A DNA stretch of 64,000 bases from Cytophagaceae bacterium ABcell3 (lineage in GTDB: Bacteria; Bacteroidota; Bacteroidia; Cytophagales; Cytophagaceae), in assembly GCA_030913385.1 (NCBI GenBank), contig CP133159.1, forward strand, positions 5,001,001 to 5,065,000. Direction: 5' to 3'. The notes beneath the pieces were generated by a model. The model made no database searches. It worked only from the letters and a program-made list of their open reading frames with translations, and had not been told where the DNA came from. Below are positions 8,465 through 17,756 of this stretch, piece after piece (the first letter of the stretch is position 1; each line of letters starts with the position of its first letter). A program made the translations under genes and the position numbers.

Positions 8465-8827
8465 ATGAAACCAAAAAAATGCCTGGAATGTCAGCAATTT
8501 TTTCAAGGCAGAAGTGACAAGAAGTTCTGTTCCGACTACTGCCGCAATGCCTGGCACAACCGGCAGAATGGAGGTGCCAACCATCTCATGCGTACAGTAA
8601 ACAGCGTACTTCGAAAAAACAGACGTATATTAGCAGAATGTAATCCAGATGGGAAAGCCCGTATGTCCAAAGAAAGACTGATGGCCATGGGCTTTAACTT
8701 TAACTACTTTACCAATATATACCGGACAAATTCAGGCAAGGCCTATTACTTCTGCTATGACCAAGGATATTTAGAGCTGGAAGATGAAACAGTGACACTG
8801 GTTGTTAGACAAGAATACGTAAAGTAG
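8465..8827 (+). CDS. Small zinc-ribbon protein conserved in Bacteroidota
   Basis: A 120-residue protein starting MKPKKCLECQQFFQGRSDKKFCSDYCRNAW: a four-Cys zinc ribbon (CxxC ... CxxxC) at residues 6-26, followed by a helical region (RTVNSVLRKNRRILAECNP) and a C-terminal FNYFTNIYRTNSGKAYYF-CYDQGYLEL segment. I recall similar proteins from other Bacteroidota ending RQEYV, as this one does, so the C-terminus is natural. ATG 8465 is chosen over an in-frame start at 8420 because the upstream codons overlap the palindrome cluster and the zinc ribbon normally begins the protein. The TAG stop is formed by TA of the gene plus the first G of the element that follows. Function unknown; nucleic acid binding is plausible. 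Confidence 0.8.
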   Translation: MKPKKCLECQQFFQGRSDKKFCSDYCRNAWHNRQNGGANHLMRTVNSVLRKNRRILAECNPDGKARMSKERLMAMGFNFNYFTNIYRTNSGKAYYFCYDQGYLELEDETVTLVVRQEYVK

Positions 8828-9097
8828 GACGCGCTGAAAAACGTCCAAAATATTGATCTGTTTATATTTGTATAATTAGGAGGTATAGGTGCAAGGGTCT
8901 ATCGGTTATTTTTTATTTTCCGTGCACAGTAAATTGAGAAGCTTTTAACCCTTTTTTTGGGCTAGCCACAAGCGCACAATTTACTTTATGGCCTTACATT
9001 CGAAGTATGCCAATACGTCTTCATGTAAGGCCATGCTTAGCGTAGCCACAAGACATGCCTTGTGGCTACGCACACTTGTGACTTTTTCAGCAGGGAC
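8827..9097 (+). mobile_element. MITE-like element, copy A
   Basis: A 271-bp non-coding element, with two further copies at 60877 and 63030. The left end is GGACGCGCTGAAAAA and the right end TTTTTCAGCAGGGAC. The interior has a perfect 12-bp inverted repeat, ATGGCCTTACAT at 8988-8999 and ATGTAAGGCCAT at 9023-9034. This copy has an extra hairpin (AGCCACAAGACATGCCTTGTGGCT), making it longer than the other two. Flanks TAAAGTA and CTAAATA are a weak, decayed target duplication. The first base completes the TAG stop of the upstream gene. Confidence 0.8.
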
Positions 9098-9180
9098 CTA
9101 AATAAACAATTAAGGCTAGGAGAGGTAGTGTTGAACACTAGTACCTAATAGTTTATCCTATAACCTTAGCCATAATTTAC

Positions 9181-9188
9181 TACATTTG
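9181..9188 (+). promoter_or_regulatory. Possible -7 promoter element
   Basis: TACATTTG matches the Bacteroidota -7 consensus TAnnTTTG exactly and lies 34 bp before the ATG of the TPR/HEAT gene. No clean TTTG -33 partner is present at the usual spacing, so this is tentative. Confidence 0.35.
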
Positions 9189-9222
9189 GCACAAAGTAAG
9201 GCGAGTTTTAATTTTTACAATA

Positions 9223-11418
9223 ATGACAGTACATGAACTTCTCGACAGGGCCTTGTTTTACTCCTACCGCAAACAGTGGGACAAAGCGCTTGAATATGCC
9301 CAGCAAGCAGTAGGCAGTGCCCCTGATGATTTTTTGGCTTATAAGAGGTTGAGCCTAGCACTATGGAATACCAATAGAAAAGAAGAGGCTGTTGAGATAT
9401 TGGAAAAGTCGATTGAACTGAATCCAGAGTTTGCAAGCGCTTACTATAATATGGCATGTTACCAAGCGCTTAATAACAACAAAAAAGACATGTTGGTGAA
9501 TTTGAAAAAATCGATTCAGTTGGACGAGTATACCGACTATTGTAAAATGGCGAAAGAAGACGAAGATTTTAAAAGTTATTGGAATGATAAAGACTTTGGG
9601 GAAGTAGTTGAATCGAAAAAACCGAACAGAAGGTTGCTTAAAGAGATATTTGCCAGCGAAAATTATGAACTTATAAGCAATACACTTCTTAAAATAGATA
9701 ATGAGATCCCAACTGGTGCAGTTACATGGTCTTCTGACGATGGCGACGACAGCATTAGTACTTTATTGGAAAGTAAAGCCGATAAACTTAGAGTAGATTC
9801 ATTGCTGTACTTGTATCAAATTACTACAATGAATGAGTCCATAGAAGAGTTTGACGGACTTTCAACTTTGATCAACACGCTGCATTCTAAACTTACTGAT
9901 ACATTTGAGGATATATTGATAGACACTTGGAAAAACAAATCCGACAACAATGATGAAAGACGCAATGTCAAATACTGTTTGCTAAACGCCATGGAAGAGC
10001 TCCCCGTAAATAAAATGGCAGAGATAAGTTTATGGGGACTAAAATCTTATGGCAAAAGTGCAATTAAGGACTATGAGGATTTAGTTGCCATTTCGCTTGA
10101 AAAATTACCAGAACAACATTTGCTAAGAACAGAGCTGGTGAATCTGTTATACGATTATCTGTTCACTGAAGCGCCTGAGCATAAAACATTCGAAGAAAAG
10201 CAATATAGCGTTAAAATAACTTTGGAACCGCCCCCGATAACCATTGACTACTCTCAAAAAGGTGACTGGCTATATGAAAAGGCAGCACTGTCTCATTTTC
10301 ACCCGGTACATGTTATTAATGGAGCATGCCAATTGGCTATTCAAAGGAATCCTGCCTTAGTTAATTTAGTAAGGGAGAAACTTCCGGATATTTGTAAAAT
10401 TATCCTCAACCCTGAAATAGATTTAGATTTACGCACAACGGCTGTAAAAGACATAATTAAAAAACTGGGGAATAAAAAGATCGCAGTATCACTCTCCCCT
10501 ACGTTACACGAAAAATCTCCGATGTTCTTAGAGGCCATTGGTGAACTGCTGCACTATCATAACATAATGCCCGAGGAAAGCAAAGTTGCTGTAAGTTATC
10601 TCATTGATGCATATAAGGAAGCAGATGAATACTATATGTACGATATAATATGTGCATTAAGATGGTACAAAGACCAACGGGTCGTCCCACTATTGGTACA
10701 ACAGCTTGATAAAAACTATGAAGCTTTGAGAAGAGAAGCAATTATCGGGTTAGGAATACAACAAGCTACATCAGCAATTCCGGAATTGGTAAAACAGCTT
10801 ACTGAAGGTTCTGGACAATGTATAAGTGCTGCTGCCAAAAGCCTATCGGCGATTAAAGGAGATGCATTGTCGGAACTCAAGGATACAGTTATCTATAATA
10901 AAGTTTTAGAAGCTGCCAAACAAAACCCACGTTGGGCTACAGAAGCACTAGCTTATTTTGATGTACCGGGCATTACAGATGATTTATTAAATCTATTGAT
11001 TAATAACAAAGAGTACGAAGCTACTGTTCACTTAGCTAACGGTTTAGCAAAGCGAGGCACTGAGAGGGTTTTTCCGGAATTATTACAAATAGGACTTGAT
11101 AGACACAAAGGCAAAACTATCGGAGAAAGATACTTTGTAAAAATTTTCAGGTCCATTGCTCGACGGTTGGGCACTCCTTCAGATGAAGAAAGCTTAAAGA
11201 ACACAAAAGATATAGTCGCTAAATGTGACAGGCAAGACCTGAACGATTTTATAAATAGCATGAATGCTGATGCAAAGTATGCATTTTTAAAAGAACCTAC
11301 AGAGACTGAAAAAACAGCAGAAGAAAACTTTGCCAAGATCTACGCCAGCGCATTTAAAAGTTTAACACCTGAAGCATATAAATTGGGAGAAGTAATGTTC
11401 TTAGGCCAAATCCGGTAA
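9223..11418 (+). CDS. TPR and HEAT repeat protein
   Basis: A 731-residue cytoplasmic protein without signal peptide. Residues about 1-105 form tetratricopeptide repeats (YRKQWDKALEYAQQAV; FLAYKRLSLALWNTNRKEEA; FASAYYNMACYQALNNNKK). The middle is mostly helical. Residues about 480-660 contain HEAT-like repeats (RVVPLLVQQLDKNYEALRREA; SAIPELVKQLTEGSGQCISAAAKSL; RVFPELLQIGLDRHKG). Such proteins are protein-protein scaffolds; no enzymatic motif is visible. It stands alone between a MITE and a short palindromic repeat. The partner is unknown. Confidence 0.8.
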   Translation: MTVHELLDRALFYSYRKQWDKALEYAQQAVGSAPDDFLAYKRLSLALWNTNRKEEAVEILEKSIELNPEFASAYYNMACYQALNNNKKDMLVNLKKSIQLDEYTDYCKMAKEDEDFKSYWNDKDFGEVVESKKPNRRLLKEIFASENYELISNTLLKIDNEIPTGAVTWSSDDGDDSISTLLESKADKLRVDSLLYLYQITTMNESIEEFDGLSTLINTLHSKLTDTFEDILIDTWKNKSDNNDERRNVKYCLLNAMEELPVNKMAEISLWGLKSYGKSAIKDYEDLVAISLEKLPEQHLLRTELVNLLYDYLFTEAPEHKTFEEKQYSVKITLEPPPITIDYSQKGDWLYEKAALSHFHPVHVINGACQLAIQRNPALVNLVREKLPDICKIILNPEIDLDLRTTAVKDIIKKLGNKKIAVSLSPTLHEKSPMFLEAIGELLHYHNIMPEESKVAVSYLIDAYKEADEYYMYDIICALRWYKDQRVVPLLVQQLDKNYEALRREAIIGLGIQQATSAIPELVKQLTEGSGQCISAAAKSLSAIKGDALSELKDTVIYNKVLEAAKQNPRWATEALAYFDVPGITDDLLNLLINNKEYEATVHLANGLAKRGTERVFPELLQIGLDRHKGKTIGERYFVKIFRSIARRLGTPSDEESLKNTKDIVAKCDRQDLNDFINSMNADAKYAFLKEPTETEKTAEENFAKIYASAFKSLTPEAYKLGEVMFLGQIR

Positions 11419-11563
11419 ATAACGACCAAGTTTTAGAAAACAAAGAAAAGAGCTTATCATATGTGCCGTATAAAAAACTTGAGCATAGTACTTGTCACTT
11501 TCAAAACCTGTATTCTTTTTCCACCGCAAAAGATAAACCCTATTGCGTAATCTGAGTTATATG

Positions 11564-11617
11564 TTAAACCTGAAATATGCAATAGAACTTTCTTTTGCGC
11601 AGCAAGACTCAAGTTAA
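11564..11617. repeat. Short palindromic repeat (ACCTGAAATATGCAATAGAA family)
   Basis: TTAAACCTGAAATATGCAATAGAACTTTC begins here in a 219-bp gap after the TPR/HEAT gene and is followed by a degraded second arm. Related copies are at 21441-21488, where both arms are well kept, and at 63957-64000. Confidence 0.55.
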
Positions 11618-11637
11618 AATTCTAATACATAAACCAT

Positions 11638-12081
11638 ATGATGAAAAATATACCTTCCAAAACCATTGGCGTATTTGTGTTAGCACAACTATTGTTTATG
11701 ATTGTGTACAGCCATAGCAGAGAACACCTATTTCAGGCCGTACCTGGACACGCCTTAGGGCTTATAACAACTTTTGGCACTACCTTAATACTAACAGTTG
11801 CTTTACTTCAAATAAAAAAAGAAATTAAACACCTACTTGATTACAAAATCGCTTTTATGGCCTGTGCCACTATTGCTGTCTTCGCAAATTTCCTCTTCCA
11901 AGGTTATTGGCTCACGATAAACATTGGCCATTTGGACGGAGACTTTGCCTCAGATCGCCTGACAAAGTTTTCTGTAACTACTTCTTGGATGCTGGTGGTG
12001 AGTGCTACAGTTTCAATATTCTTTAGAAAAACAAGCACAAATGAGAAAAATCCTCTATCAAATAAAGAGCATAGTTATTAG
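11638..12081 (+). CDS. Hypothetical four-helix membrane protein
   Basis: A 147-residue protein with four hydrophobic helices (about 10-24, 38-58, 73-93 and 116-133), short loops and a hydrophilic tail, predicted to be an inner-membrane protein. Helix 1 is followed by the polar segment YSHSREHLFQAVPGHALG, whose conserved-looking His and Arg could be functional. It has two adjacent Met codons at the start (MMKNI). No family recognised. The next gene is 150 bp downstream on the same strand. Confidence 0.65.
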   Translation: MMKNIPSKTIGVFVLAQLLFMIVYSHSREHLFQAVPGHALGLITTFGTTLILTVALLQIKKEIKHLLDYKIAFMACATIAVFANFLFQGYWLTINIGHLDGDFASDRLTKFSVTTSWMLVVSATVSIFFRKTSTNEKNPLSNKEHSY

Positions 12082-12230
12082 AAAATTATTCAACCAAAAC
12101 ACTTATAATCAATATATTATACTTTAAATTCAAAAATATCTTTTAACATTTAAATATATAATTGCCGATAAAGTTCCAGTTTTTATATATTAGAATTATT
12201 TTAGCAAAATAAAATAGTATAAATATTTAA

Positions 12231-13085
12231 TTGGGAGCAGACTTGGCATCTAAATTGGCACAAATCAGCAAAGCTTTTTATCTCTTTTTAGCTTTATCAT
12301 TTTCAACTTCTTATTTTGTACAAGCGCAGGTACCAGACAGGAAAATAGTGTATCCACATACACTGTTATGGAACAAGTTGGAAGTAGCGGAAATTATTGA
12401 AAACACAAAATTCGGTATTGGCTTTGATGCCATACACAGACGCTCAAATGAGCTTGGGACAGGAACTGTATTTGATCGACACCTCCGTACGAGCGTACGT
12501 CCTTGGGTACACTATCAGTTTTCTCCTTATGCAAGACTATCTGTTAGTCCGTTAGGGTATTTTCACAGTAACGAATATGCTGCTTTAGAGGCAGATTTGG
12601 AGCGACCTACCTTTCACGAACTGCGATCCACCATCCAATTTTTCCATCATCATCCCATGTTAGGTGGACGAATTATGCATACTTGGCGTTATAGGTATGA
12701 GTTTCGTAACCAATATCAACCAGGCAGCGAAAGTTATCGCTTTTTCACAAGGTTTCGTTTCCGTTATAGAATAAGGGTAATGCTCAACACACCAGACTTT
12801 TATACACCAGGCACCATATATGCAGCTGTATCCAATGAAATTGGTTTAAATATTGGAAGAAATGTAGTAATGAACACTTTTAACCAAAACCGTGTTTATG
12901 CCGGGATAGGATACCGATTCCTTAATGCAATGAGGGTTGAACTCCGGTATCTTGACCGCTTCCGTACCCGCGGAGCTACAGGTTTTGAATTTGATCATGG
13001 AAGGGGAATTATGATAGCCCTTAATATTGACCAGTTAACCTATATTGGCAGAAGGTATACTCGACCTATTCAATATGCCGATTAA
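12231..13085 (+). CDS. DUF2490-like outer-membrane beta-barrel protein
   Basis: Up to 284 residues. The hydrophobic signal segment (FYLFLALSFSTSYFVQAQ) is followed by alternating beta strands with many aromatic and Arg residues (RTSVRPWVHYQFSPYARLSVSPLGYF, broken here only by notation; MHTWRYRYEFRNQY; VYAGIGYRF), typical of DUF2490 outer-membrane barrels. No in-frame ATG precedes the signal peptide. Translation must start at TTG, either 12231 or more likely 12243, which has GGGAG five bases upstream. The MORN protein begins 14 bp after its stop, suggesting co-transcription. The role of the family is unknown. Confidence 0.75.
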   Translation: MGADLASKLAQISKAFYLFLALSFSTSYFVQAQVPDRKIVYPHTLLWNKLEVAEIIENTKFGIGFDAIHRRSNELGTGTVFDRHLRTSVRPWVHYQFSPYARLSVSPLGYFHSNEYAALEADLERPTFHELRSTIQFFHHHPMLGGRIMHTWRYRYEFRNQYQPGSESYRFFTRFRFRYRIRVMLNTPDFYTPGTIYAAVSNEIGLNIGRNVVMNTFNQNRVYAGIGYRFLNAMRVELRYLDRFRTRGATGFEFDHGRGIMIALNIDQLTYIGRRYTRPIQYAD

Positions 13086-13099
13086 AAACTTAAAGAACA

Positions 13100-13948
13100 A
13101 TGCATTTTATAAAAAAGTACTATCGGATTCCTACAATAATCCTAGCTCTAATTGGTGCATACATACTTGGACAGCGTGCACCAAAAGCCTCTTACACAGG
13201 AGAAATTATTCCTCGGAAAGAAGCATTTTCGTTATACACGCTCAAGTCTGAGGCAGACGAACTGTTTATTGACAAAAAATACCAAGAAGCTTTTGAGATT
13301 TACAATAAGTTAACAAAGAAAACAGGGGACAGTACCCTATTACAGAAAAGGGAAATTAGTAGAAAAGAAAATGCTTTCGTTAAGAAGGAACTACTGACGC
13401 TTTTAAAAAACTGCCCAGAATCACTAAAAAAATACGGGGCAAAAAGCCCAGAAGAGCTTCAGCAGGAAGACCTCCTAGACTGCACCGTCGACTGCTTTAA
13501 GGATGTTAAACAAACAGCATCTTATTCTAAAGAGCGGTTAAAAGAGATAGACGGAAAAACGCTTCTTCAGTTTAAAAGCAGCGGCGGGAACAAAGTATAT
13601 TATTTGGGCTATATCCTAGACAGTTTGGCCAGTGGCATGGGCACGGGCATCTTCGAAACGGGCAGCATTTATGAAGGAGAATGGAAAAATAACCAGCGTC
13701 ACGGCAAAGGTTTCCAAAAATTCAAAAATGGAGAGGTCTATGAAGGTGATTGGAGAAACGACAAGCGCGAAGGTTCCGGTATTTACACTTTCAGAAATGG
13801 TGACTACTATAAAGGTGAATGGAAAGCAAACAAAAGAGATGGTTTTGGCACAGTAGTTAGTGCCAGAGGCGATACTCTGGTTCACGGGTACTGGAAAGAA
13901 GACAGCTTCGACCGTAGAAAAACCCGCAAAATGAAAGTGGAACAATAA
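13100..13948 (+). CDS. Membrane-anchored MORN-repeat protein
   Basis: A 282-residue protein with an N-terminal helix (about 9-24, IPTIILALIGAYILG) that acts as signal anchor, a helical middle (about 45-170) and three to four C-terminal MORN repeats. The repeats are YEGEWKNNQRHGKGFQKF, YEGDWRNDKREGSGIYTF and YKGEWKANKRDGFGTV, plus a degenerate fourth (VHGYWKEDSF). MORN repeats form beta hairpins that bind lipids or proteins. It follows the outer-membrane barrel gene by 14 bp, so the two probably form an operon. A convergent terminator follows. Confidence 0.82.
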   Translation: MHFIKKYYRIPTIILALIGAYILGQRAPKASYTGEIIPRKEAFSLYTLKSEADELFIDKKYQEAFEIYNKLTKKTGDSTLLQKREISRKENAFVKKELLTLLKNCPESLKKYGAKSPEELQQEDLLDCTVDCFKDVKQTASYSKERLKEIDGKTLLQFKSSGGNKVYYLGYILDSLASGMGTGIFETGSIYEGEWKNNQRHGKGFQKFKNGEVYEGDWRNDKREGSGIYTFRNGDYYKGEWKANKRDGFGTVVSARGDTLVHGYWKEDSFDRRKTRKMKVEQ

Positions 13949-13961
13949 AGACATTCTTACA

Positions 13962-13988
13962 AAGCCCTAAGATTACTTCTTAGGGCTT
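13962..13988. terminator. Shared convergent terminator
   Basis: A perfect 11-bp stem AAGCCCTAAGA / TCTTAGGGCTT with a five-base loop lies between the MORN gene (+) and the gene at 13980-14459 (-). The right arm contains the TAA stop codon of the minus-strand gene, so one hairpin serves both transcripts. Confidence 0.8.
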
Positions 13989-14459
13989 CTGTTTTACTGC
14001 CATCTTTTCCCCTCTTGAAATGTACTGGTATACCCGTTTCGTCAAAGCACGAATTTCTTTTCGATCTCCCTGAGCTACCCGTACATATTTTTGACTCATA
14101 GTTTCATGCAATTCAAGAGCAGTATATTGACTGTTCATTTGCAGAGGGTTAACACTTGTTCTACCGCCATAAACCAACCAAGATTTATTCCTGTGTACAA
14201 GTTTGCATTTAGAAAATTCAGATAAGGGTTTACAATTATGGGAAGAAAAGACAAAGTAAGACCTACTAAAAATTACCTCTTGTTTTTCTAAGTCTAATGT
14301 TACAGTTTTCCTCAAACTAAATAGGGAACATAACAGGAAAACAAACCCAATGGAATAAACCTCTCCCATAAGAGCTGTAAGAGCTAATGGGATCAAGGCC
14401 ATGACCAACAAGGCCATAACCAATGGATTTAAAATAGGGCTAGTATACTTGTACCGCAA
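13980..14459 (-). CDS. Hypothetical membrane protein with PH-like domain
   Basis: A 159-residue protein with two N-terminal hydrophobic helices (about 10-30 and 34-48) and a soluble C-terminal part (about 50-159). The soluble part starts RKTVTLDLEKQEVIFSRSYF, a beta pattern as in bacterial PH/YcxB-like domains, and ends in a helix and basic tail. I infer an inner-membrane protein with a cytoplasmic beta domain; the family is not certain. It is a single gene sharing a terminator with the convergent MORN gene. Confidence 0.65.
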   Translation of the reverse strand: MRYKYTSPILNPLVMALLVMALIPLALTALMGEVYSIGFVFLLCSLFSLRKTVTLDLEKQEVIFSRSYFVFSSHNCKPLSEFSKCKLVHRNKSWLVYGGRTSVNPLQMNSQYTALELHETMSQKYVRVAQGDRKEIRALTKRVYQYISRGEKMAVKQKP

Positions 14460-14644
14460 GAAGATTGTTGTTTAACAGTATTTTAAAATATAAAGCATCA
14501 CTATTTCCCAAAGCGAACCATATATTCCACCCCCTTATACGGCATGACTAAATAGGGAGTTTTTTAGTTTATGATCTCCTAAAAGAGCAAATGGGGCAAT
14601 AATAAACTCACCCCATTTATTCATTTGAAATGTATTTCCTTTTT

Positions 14645-15607
14645 TTACTTAATAAGTTTTCTATCCAGTGCAGTTTTTGTGTACACTTCCTTAATGGCAT
14701 TTACTTCTTCAAACAAACCCTTGATTTCTTTTTGCTTTTGGAAATCTTGGTGAATGTGGTTAAGCAACTGCAAAGAAGCTTCTATTTCGTCTTTCTTAAT
14801 GGCTACACTTTCTACATTAAAACCCACAGGAATTCCCTTGTCTTTTGCAAAACTGCTTAATTCCTTATATATCTGATAGCTGATATCGTAAGATTTTTGC
14901 AAAATATCTTGCGCATTTAACAAATCATTCTCAACCCATTTAGGAATAGACACCCCCAACCACTTCAGAAATTCCAAGGTTTTAGGAGACCCACATAAAG
15001 TCAATGTGAAAATAATAGGCTTTTTTTCCAGTCCTGTATGCTCACATAAGTAATGGTAATCCGACAAAAAGTTTTTTGAAGCTTCTGCATGATATACCGC
15101 CTGGGAAATAAAGAAATTACACCCACTTTTTATTTTATCCCTCACCCTAATATGTTCATCATTTTTCTTCTGATGCCTCTCAGGAATCATTATACCTCCC
15201 AAATTAATCAGGTCAGACTTTTGAATAAGCTTATAAGCCTCCGGCAAAGTAATAGAAACCTTTTGAGAGCTGGACGAAGGCCCTACAAAAACATAATGTT
15301 GTTTTTGGTTTACCTCTCTTATCTCCTTACTAAGTTTATTTGGACAACAGTTGCCAACGCACTTAAATAAAACCTTAGGGACATTTATTTCATTTAGATA
15401 AGAATCGGCATATTTCTTAGGATCCATGGTCGGCAAAAATGGGTAAGGCCGGTCATCTGAAATCCGATCAGACTCATCCTGTATGTCGTAAATAATAAGT
15501 GCGTCAATGTTCAGGTTCTTGATCCTGTCAATCTGTTTTTTTGCAATCTCCTGTACTTTCTCCTCTGTATTGTTCGCTTTAGGCGGAGTAATTCCGTATG
15601 TCAGCAT
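14645..15607 (-). CDS. Methylenetetrahydrofolate reductase-like protein
   Basis: A 320-residue TIM-barrel protein of the MetF superfamily: YGITPPKANNTEEKV at the start, DALIIYDIQDESDR, then GGIMIPERHQKKNDEHIRV and GCNFFISQAVYHAE, which parallel the conserved ERH and FF-Q segments of MetF. True MetF reduces methylenetetrahydrofolate to methyl-THF with FAD and NADH. This protein diverges elsewhere (the YPFLPTMDPKKYA region and C-terminal extension), so it is better called MetF-like; a second gene may supply classical MetF. Single gene. Its ATG is 24 bp past a short upstream AT-rich region with no clear promoter. Confidence 0.75.
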   Translation of the reverse strand: MLTYGITPPKANNTEEKVQEIAKKQIDRIKNLNIDALIIYDIQDESDRISDDRPYPFLPTMDPKKYADSYLNEINVPKVLFKCVGNCCPNKLSKEIREVNQKQHYVFVGPSSSSQKVSITLPEAYKLIQKSDLINLGGIMIPERHQKKNDEHIRVRDKIKSGCNFFISQAVYHAEASKNFLSDYHYLCEHTGLEKKPIIFTLTLCGSPKTLEFLKWLGVSIPKWVENDLLNAQDILQKSYDISYQIYKELSSFAKDKGIPVGFNVESVAIKKDEIEASLQLLNHIHQDFQKQKEIKGLFEEVNAIKEVYTKTALDRKLIK

Positions 15608-15837
15608 AATCTTCCCTTCTTTTTTACTGCAATTTACAAAATTAATATGTAAAACTTACATGATCCGACACTTTGAAACCATGTGCCAGTGAGATGCTCC
15701 GTTTAACCATAGCTGGCAAAAAGTTGCTGACCATATATCGCAGGCTTTTTGCTATTGTAAACCTTTTATAATAACAATTGTAATATGGACTATTTGTTTT
15801 TAAAACTGAGAAAGTTACAATCCCAAAAAACGGGACA

Positions 15838-17754
15838 TTATTTCTCATTCAGAACCTCTTTCATTACTGAAGAATGATATTGGACCCACCTGGCCAATCT
15901 TTTATGGCTAGTATCAACAAAATCAGGCAAACTGTCGGCAATATTATGCGCTTCTTTAGGGTCTTTGGCAAGATCAAACACCATGGATTTATTTTCAGTA
16001 GCGTCATAAATAAATTTATATTCCGGGGTTCTATAACCAAACAGATAGTTTGAGCGAGGATTGAAAAAATAAGCCCGGTTTGCCCTTTTAGTATTAAACA
16101 AGCTACCCCCTTGCCATTCTGAAGGAGTAGGCAGGTTTAAAACATCCATTATGGTCGGAGCTAAGTCTACTTGTCCACCAACAACCTCTTTCACATTTTC
16201 ATTATACAAAACAGGATTGATAAAAATCAACGGAATCCTGACATTTTCCTCATATACATAAACCGCATGCCCCACCTGTCCATGCCTGCCAAAAGCTTCG
16301 CCATGGTCGCCCAGGATTATTACCAATGTTGAATCCATCAAATCACGTTGCTTTAATGCGCCCAAAACTTTTCCGAACACCGCATCGCTGTGGTTCAACG
16401 CATTCAAATACCGATTTAGCTCGGGATTTTCGTCTCCAATATAATCCTTTTCCGGCCCAGAAGCAAAATAAGGGTAATGGGTTTGCATAGTCCATATAGT
16501 TGAGAAAAAAGGAGCGTCCACATCATCCAGCCAATTGATAAAAGCATCTGCCATACACTCTTCATCAACCCCATCCAAATATTTCCATTCTTTGGTACTA
16601 CCCACCATTACTTCGCCATCACAAGGTATGTTTTGATAATCCTTTATCAAATCGAACTTTCTATGGGAAAGGTATTCATCCATTTTCTGAAACCGATTGT
16701 CGGAAGCATGGAAAAAAGACGTTTGGAATCCGTGACTTTTTAATTCTGAACTAATAGTAGGCCATTTAATATCGGGATACTCTACAGTCAGGGTTTTATA
16801 TGATATTAAAGGATATATAGACCCCAATATTGACACCAAAGAATTATTGGTGGTAGGAGTATGCGCATAGATATCAGAAAAAACCAACGCGTGCTTTAAA
16901 TGCTTTTCGATATTTGGTGTCACTTCATACTCCCGGTCATAACCTGCAACATATTCAGCGGGAACAGATTCCAGTACATATAATAATACATTCTTTATTT
17001 GAGATGCCTTGGGGTCTAGGTTAGCTTTATGGTTAATTTCAGGCTTAGGGAACGGCTCAAAATCATCCGGCAGCTCCATATTATACAAATCAGGCTGATC
17101 AAAATACATCGTATGAATGGCTGATTCTGTAAATGCAACAATAGGATTTGCTGTCTGGTTATATTTCAGCCCCTTTTGCTCAATGAAATATCTTGCTCCA
17201 ATAAAATATGTAAAAAGCAATAAAATGGAAACATAAGTAACAGACCTTAGCTTAAGATTAGAAATGGCCCATTTGTCAATAGCCCATTTCAACAACCAGC
17301 CACCACTAATAACCAAACCACTGAAGCATAAAATTTCGAGTATCAGCCATAGATTCACATTGGCCATTATGGCTTGCTTACTGTCACTATTGCCCAGAAA
17401 ATCTGAATAATAAAGCCATTGATAGTTGAATGGCGTACCTAACATATGCACATTGACCACATTGACCAAGGCTGCCAAAATAACCAAAACAGCTAGCCCA
17501 TTATAGGTGTAGCCAAGCATCTTTAACCGCTTTACCTTATGGATCCACACATATCCTAATAATAAAAAAAAGAGGGTTATCGCACTAATGAAAAGCCAGT
17601 CGTACCAGGCAGCCGCCAAAATGTAAGGCGCTGACCTTGGTGATGTAAAAAAAGAGAAATAGCTCAACTGCATTACCTTGCCACGGATAAGCAGAAGAAC
17701 AAACAGCAAAAAAACATAGCTTCCTATTATCTTATACAACAAGTTCTTGTTCAT
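15838..17754 (-). CDS. LTA synthase-like sulfatase/phosphotransferase (second gene)
   Basis: A 638-residue inner-membrane protein with five N-terminal transmembrane helices (about 1-190) and a periplasmic alkaline-phosphatase-superfamily domain. Motifs: LYVLESVPAEYVAGYD (metal-binding Glu), TPTTNNSLVSILGS (Thr nucleophile region as in LtaS) and ILGDHGEAFGRHGQVGHA (Asp-His metal ligands). These enzymes move phosphoglycerol or phosphoethanolamine to surface glycans. In a bacterium without lipoteichoic acid the acceptor is unknown. The start is set at ATG 17754 because AGAGGAG lies seven bases upstream and the preceding gene ends two bases before it. It is a clear paralogue of the gene before it. 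Confidence 0.88.
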   Translation of the reverse strand: MNKNLLYKIIGSYVFLLFVLLLIRGKVMQLSYFSFFTSPRSAPYILAAAWYDWLFISAITLFFLLLGYVWIHKVKRLKMLGYTYNGLAVLVILAALVNVVNVHMLGTPFNYQWLYYSDFLGNSDSKQAIMANVNLWLILEILCFSGLVISGGWLLKWAIDKWAISNLKLRSVTYVSILLLFTYFIGARYFIEQKGLKYNQTANPIVAFTESAIHTMYFDQPDLYNMELPDDFEPFPKPEINHKANLDPKASQIKNVLLYVLESVPAEYVAGYDREYEVTPNIEKHLKHALVFSDIYAHTPTTNNSLVSILGSIYPLISYKTLTVEYPDIKWPTISSELKSHGFQTSFFHASDNRFQKMDEYLSHRKFDLIKDYQNIPCDGEVMVGSTKEWKYLDGVDEECMADAFINWLDDVDAPFFSTIWTMQTHYPYFASGPEKDYIGDENPELNRYLNALNHSDAVFGKVLGALKQRDLMDSTLVIILGDHGEAFGRHGQVGHAVYVYEENVRIPLIFINPVLYNENVKEVVGGQVDLAPTIMDVLNLPTPSEWQGGSLFNTKRANRAYFFNPRSNYLFGYRTPEYKFIYDATENKSMVFDLAKDPKEAHNIADSLPDFVDTSHKRLARWVQYHSSVMKEVLNEK

Positions 17755-17756
17755 AA

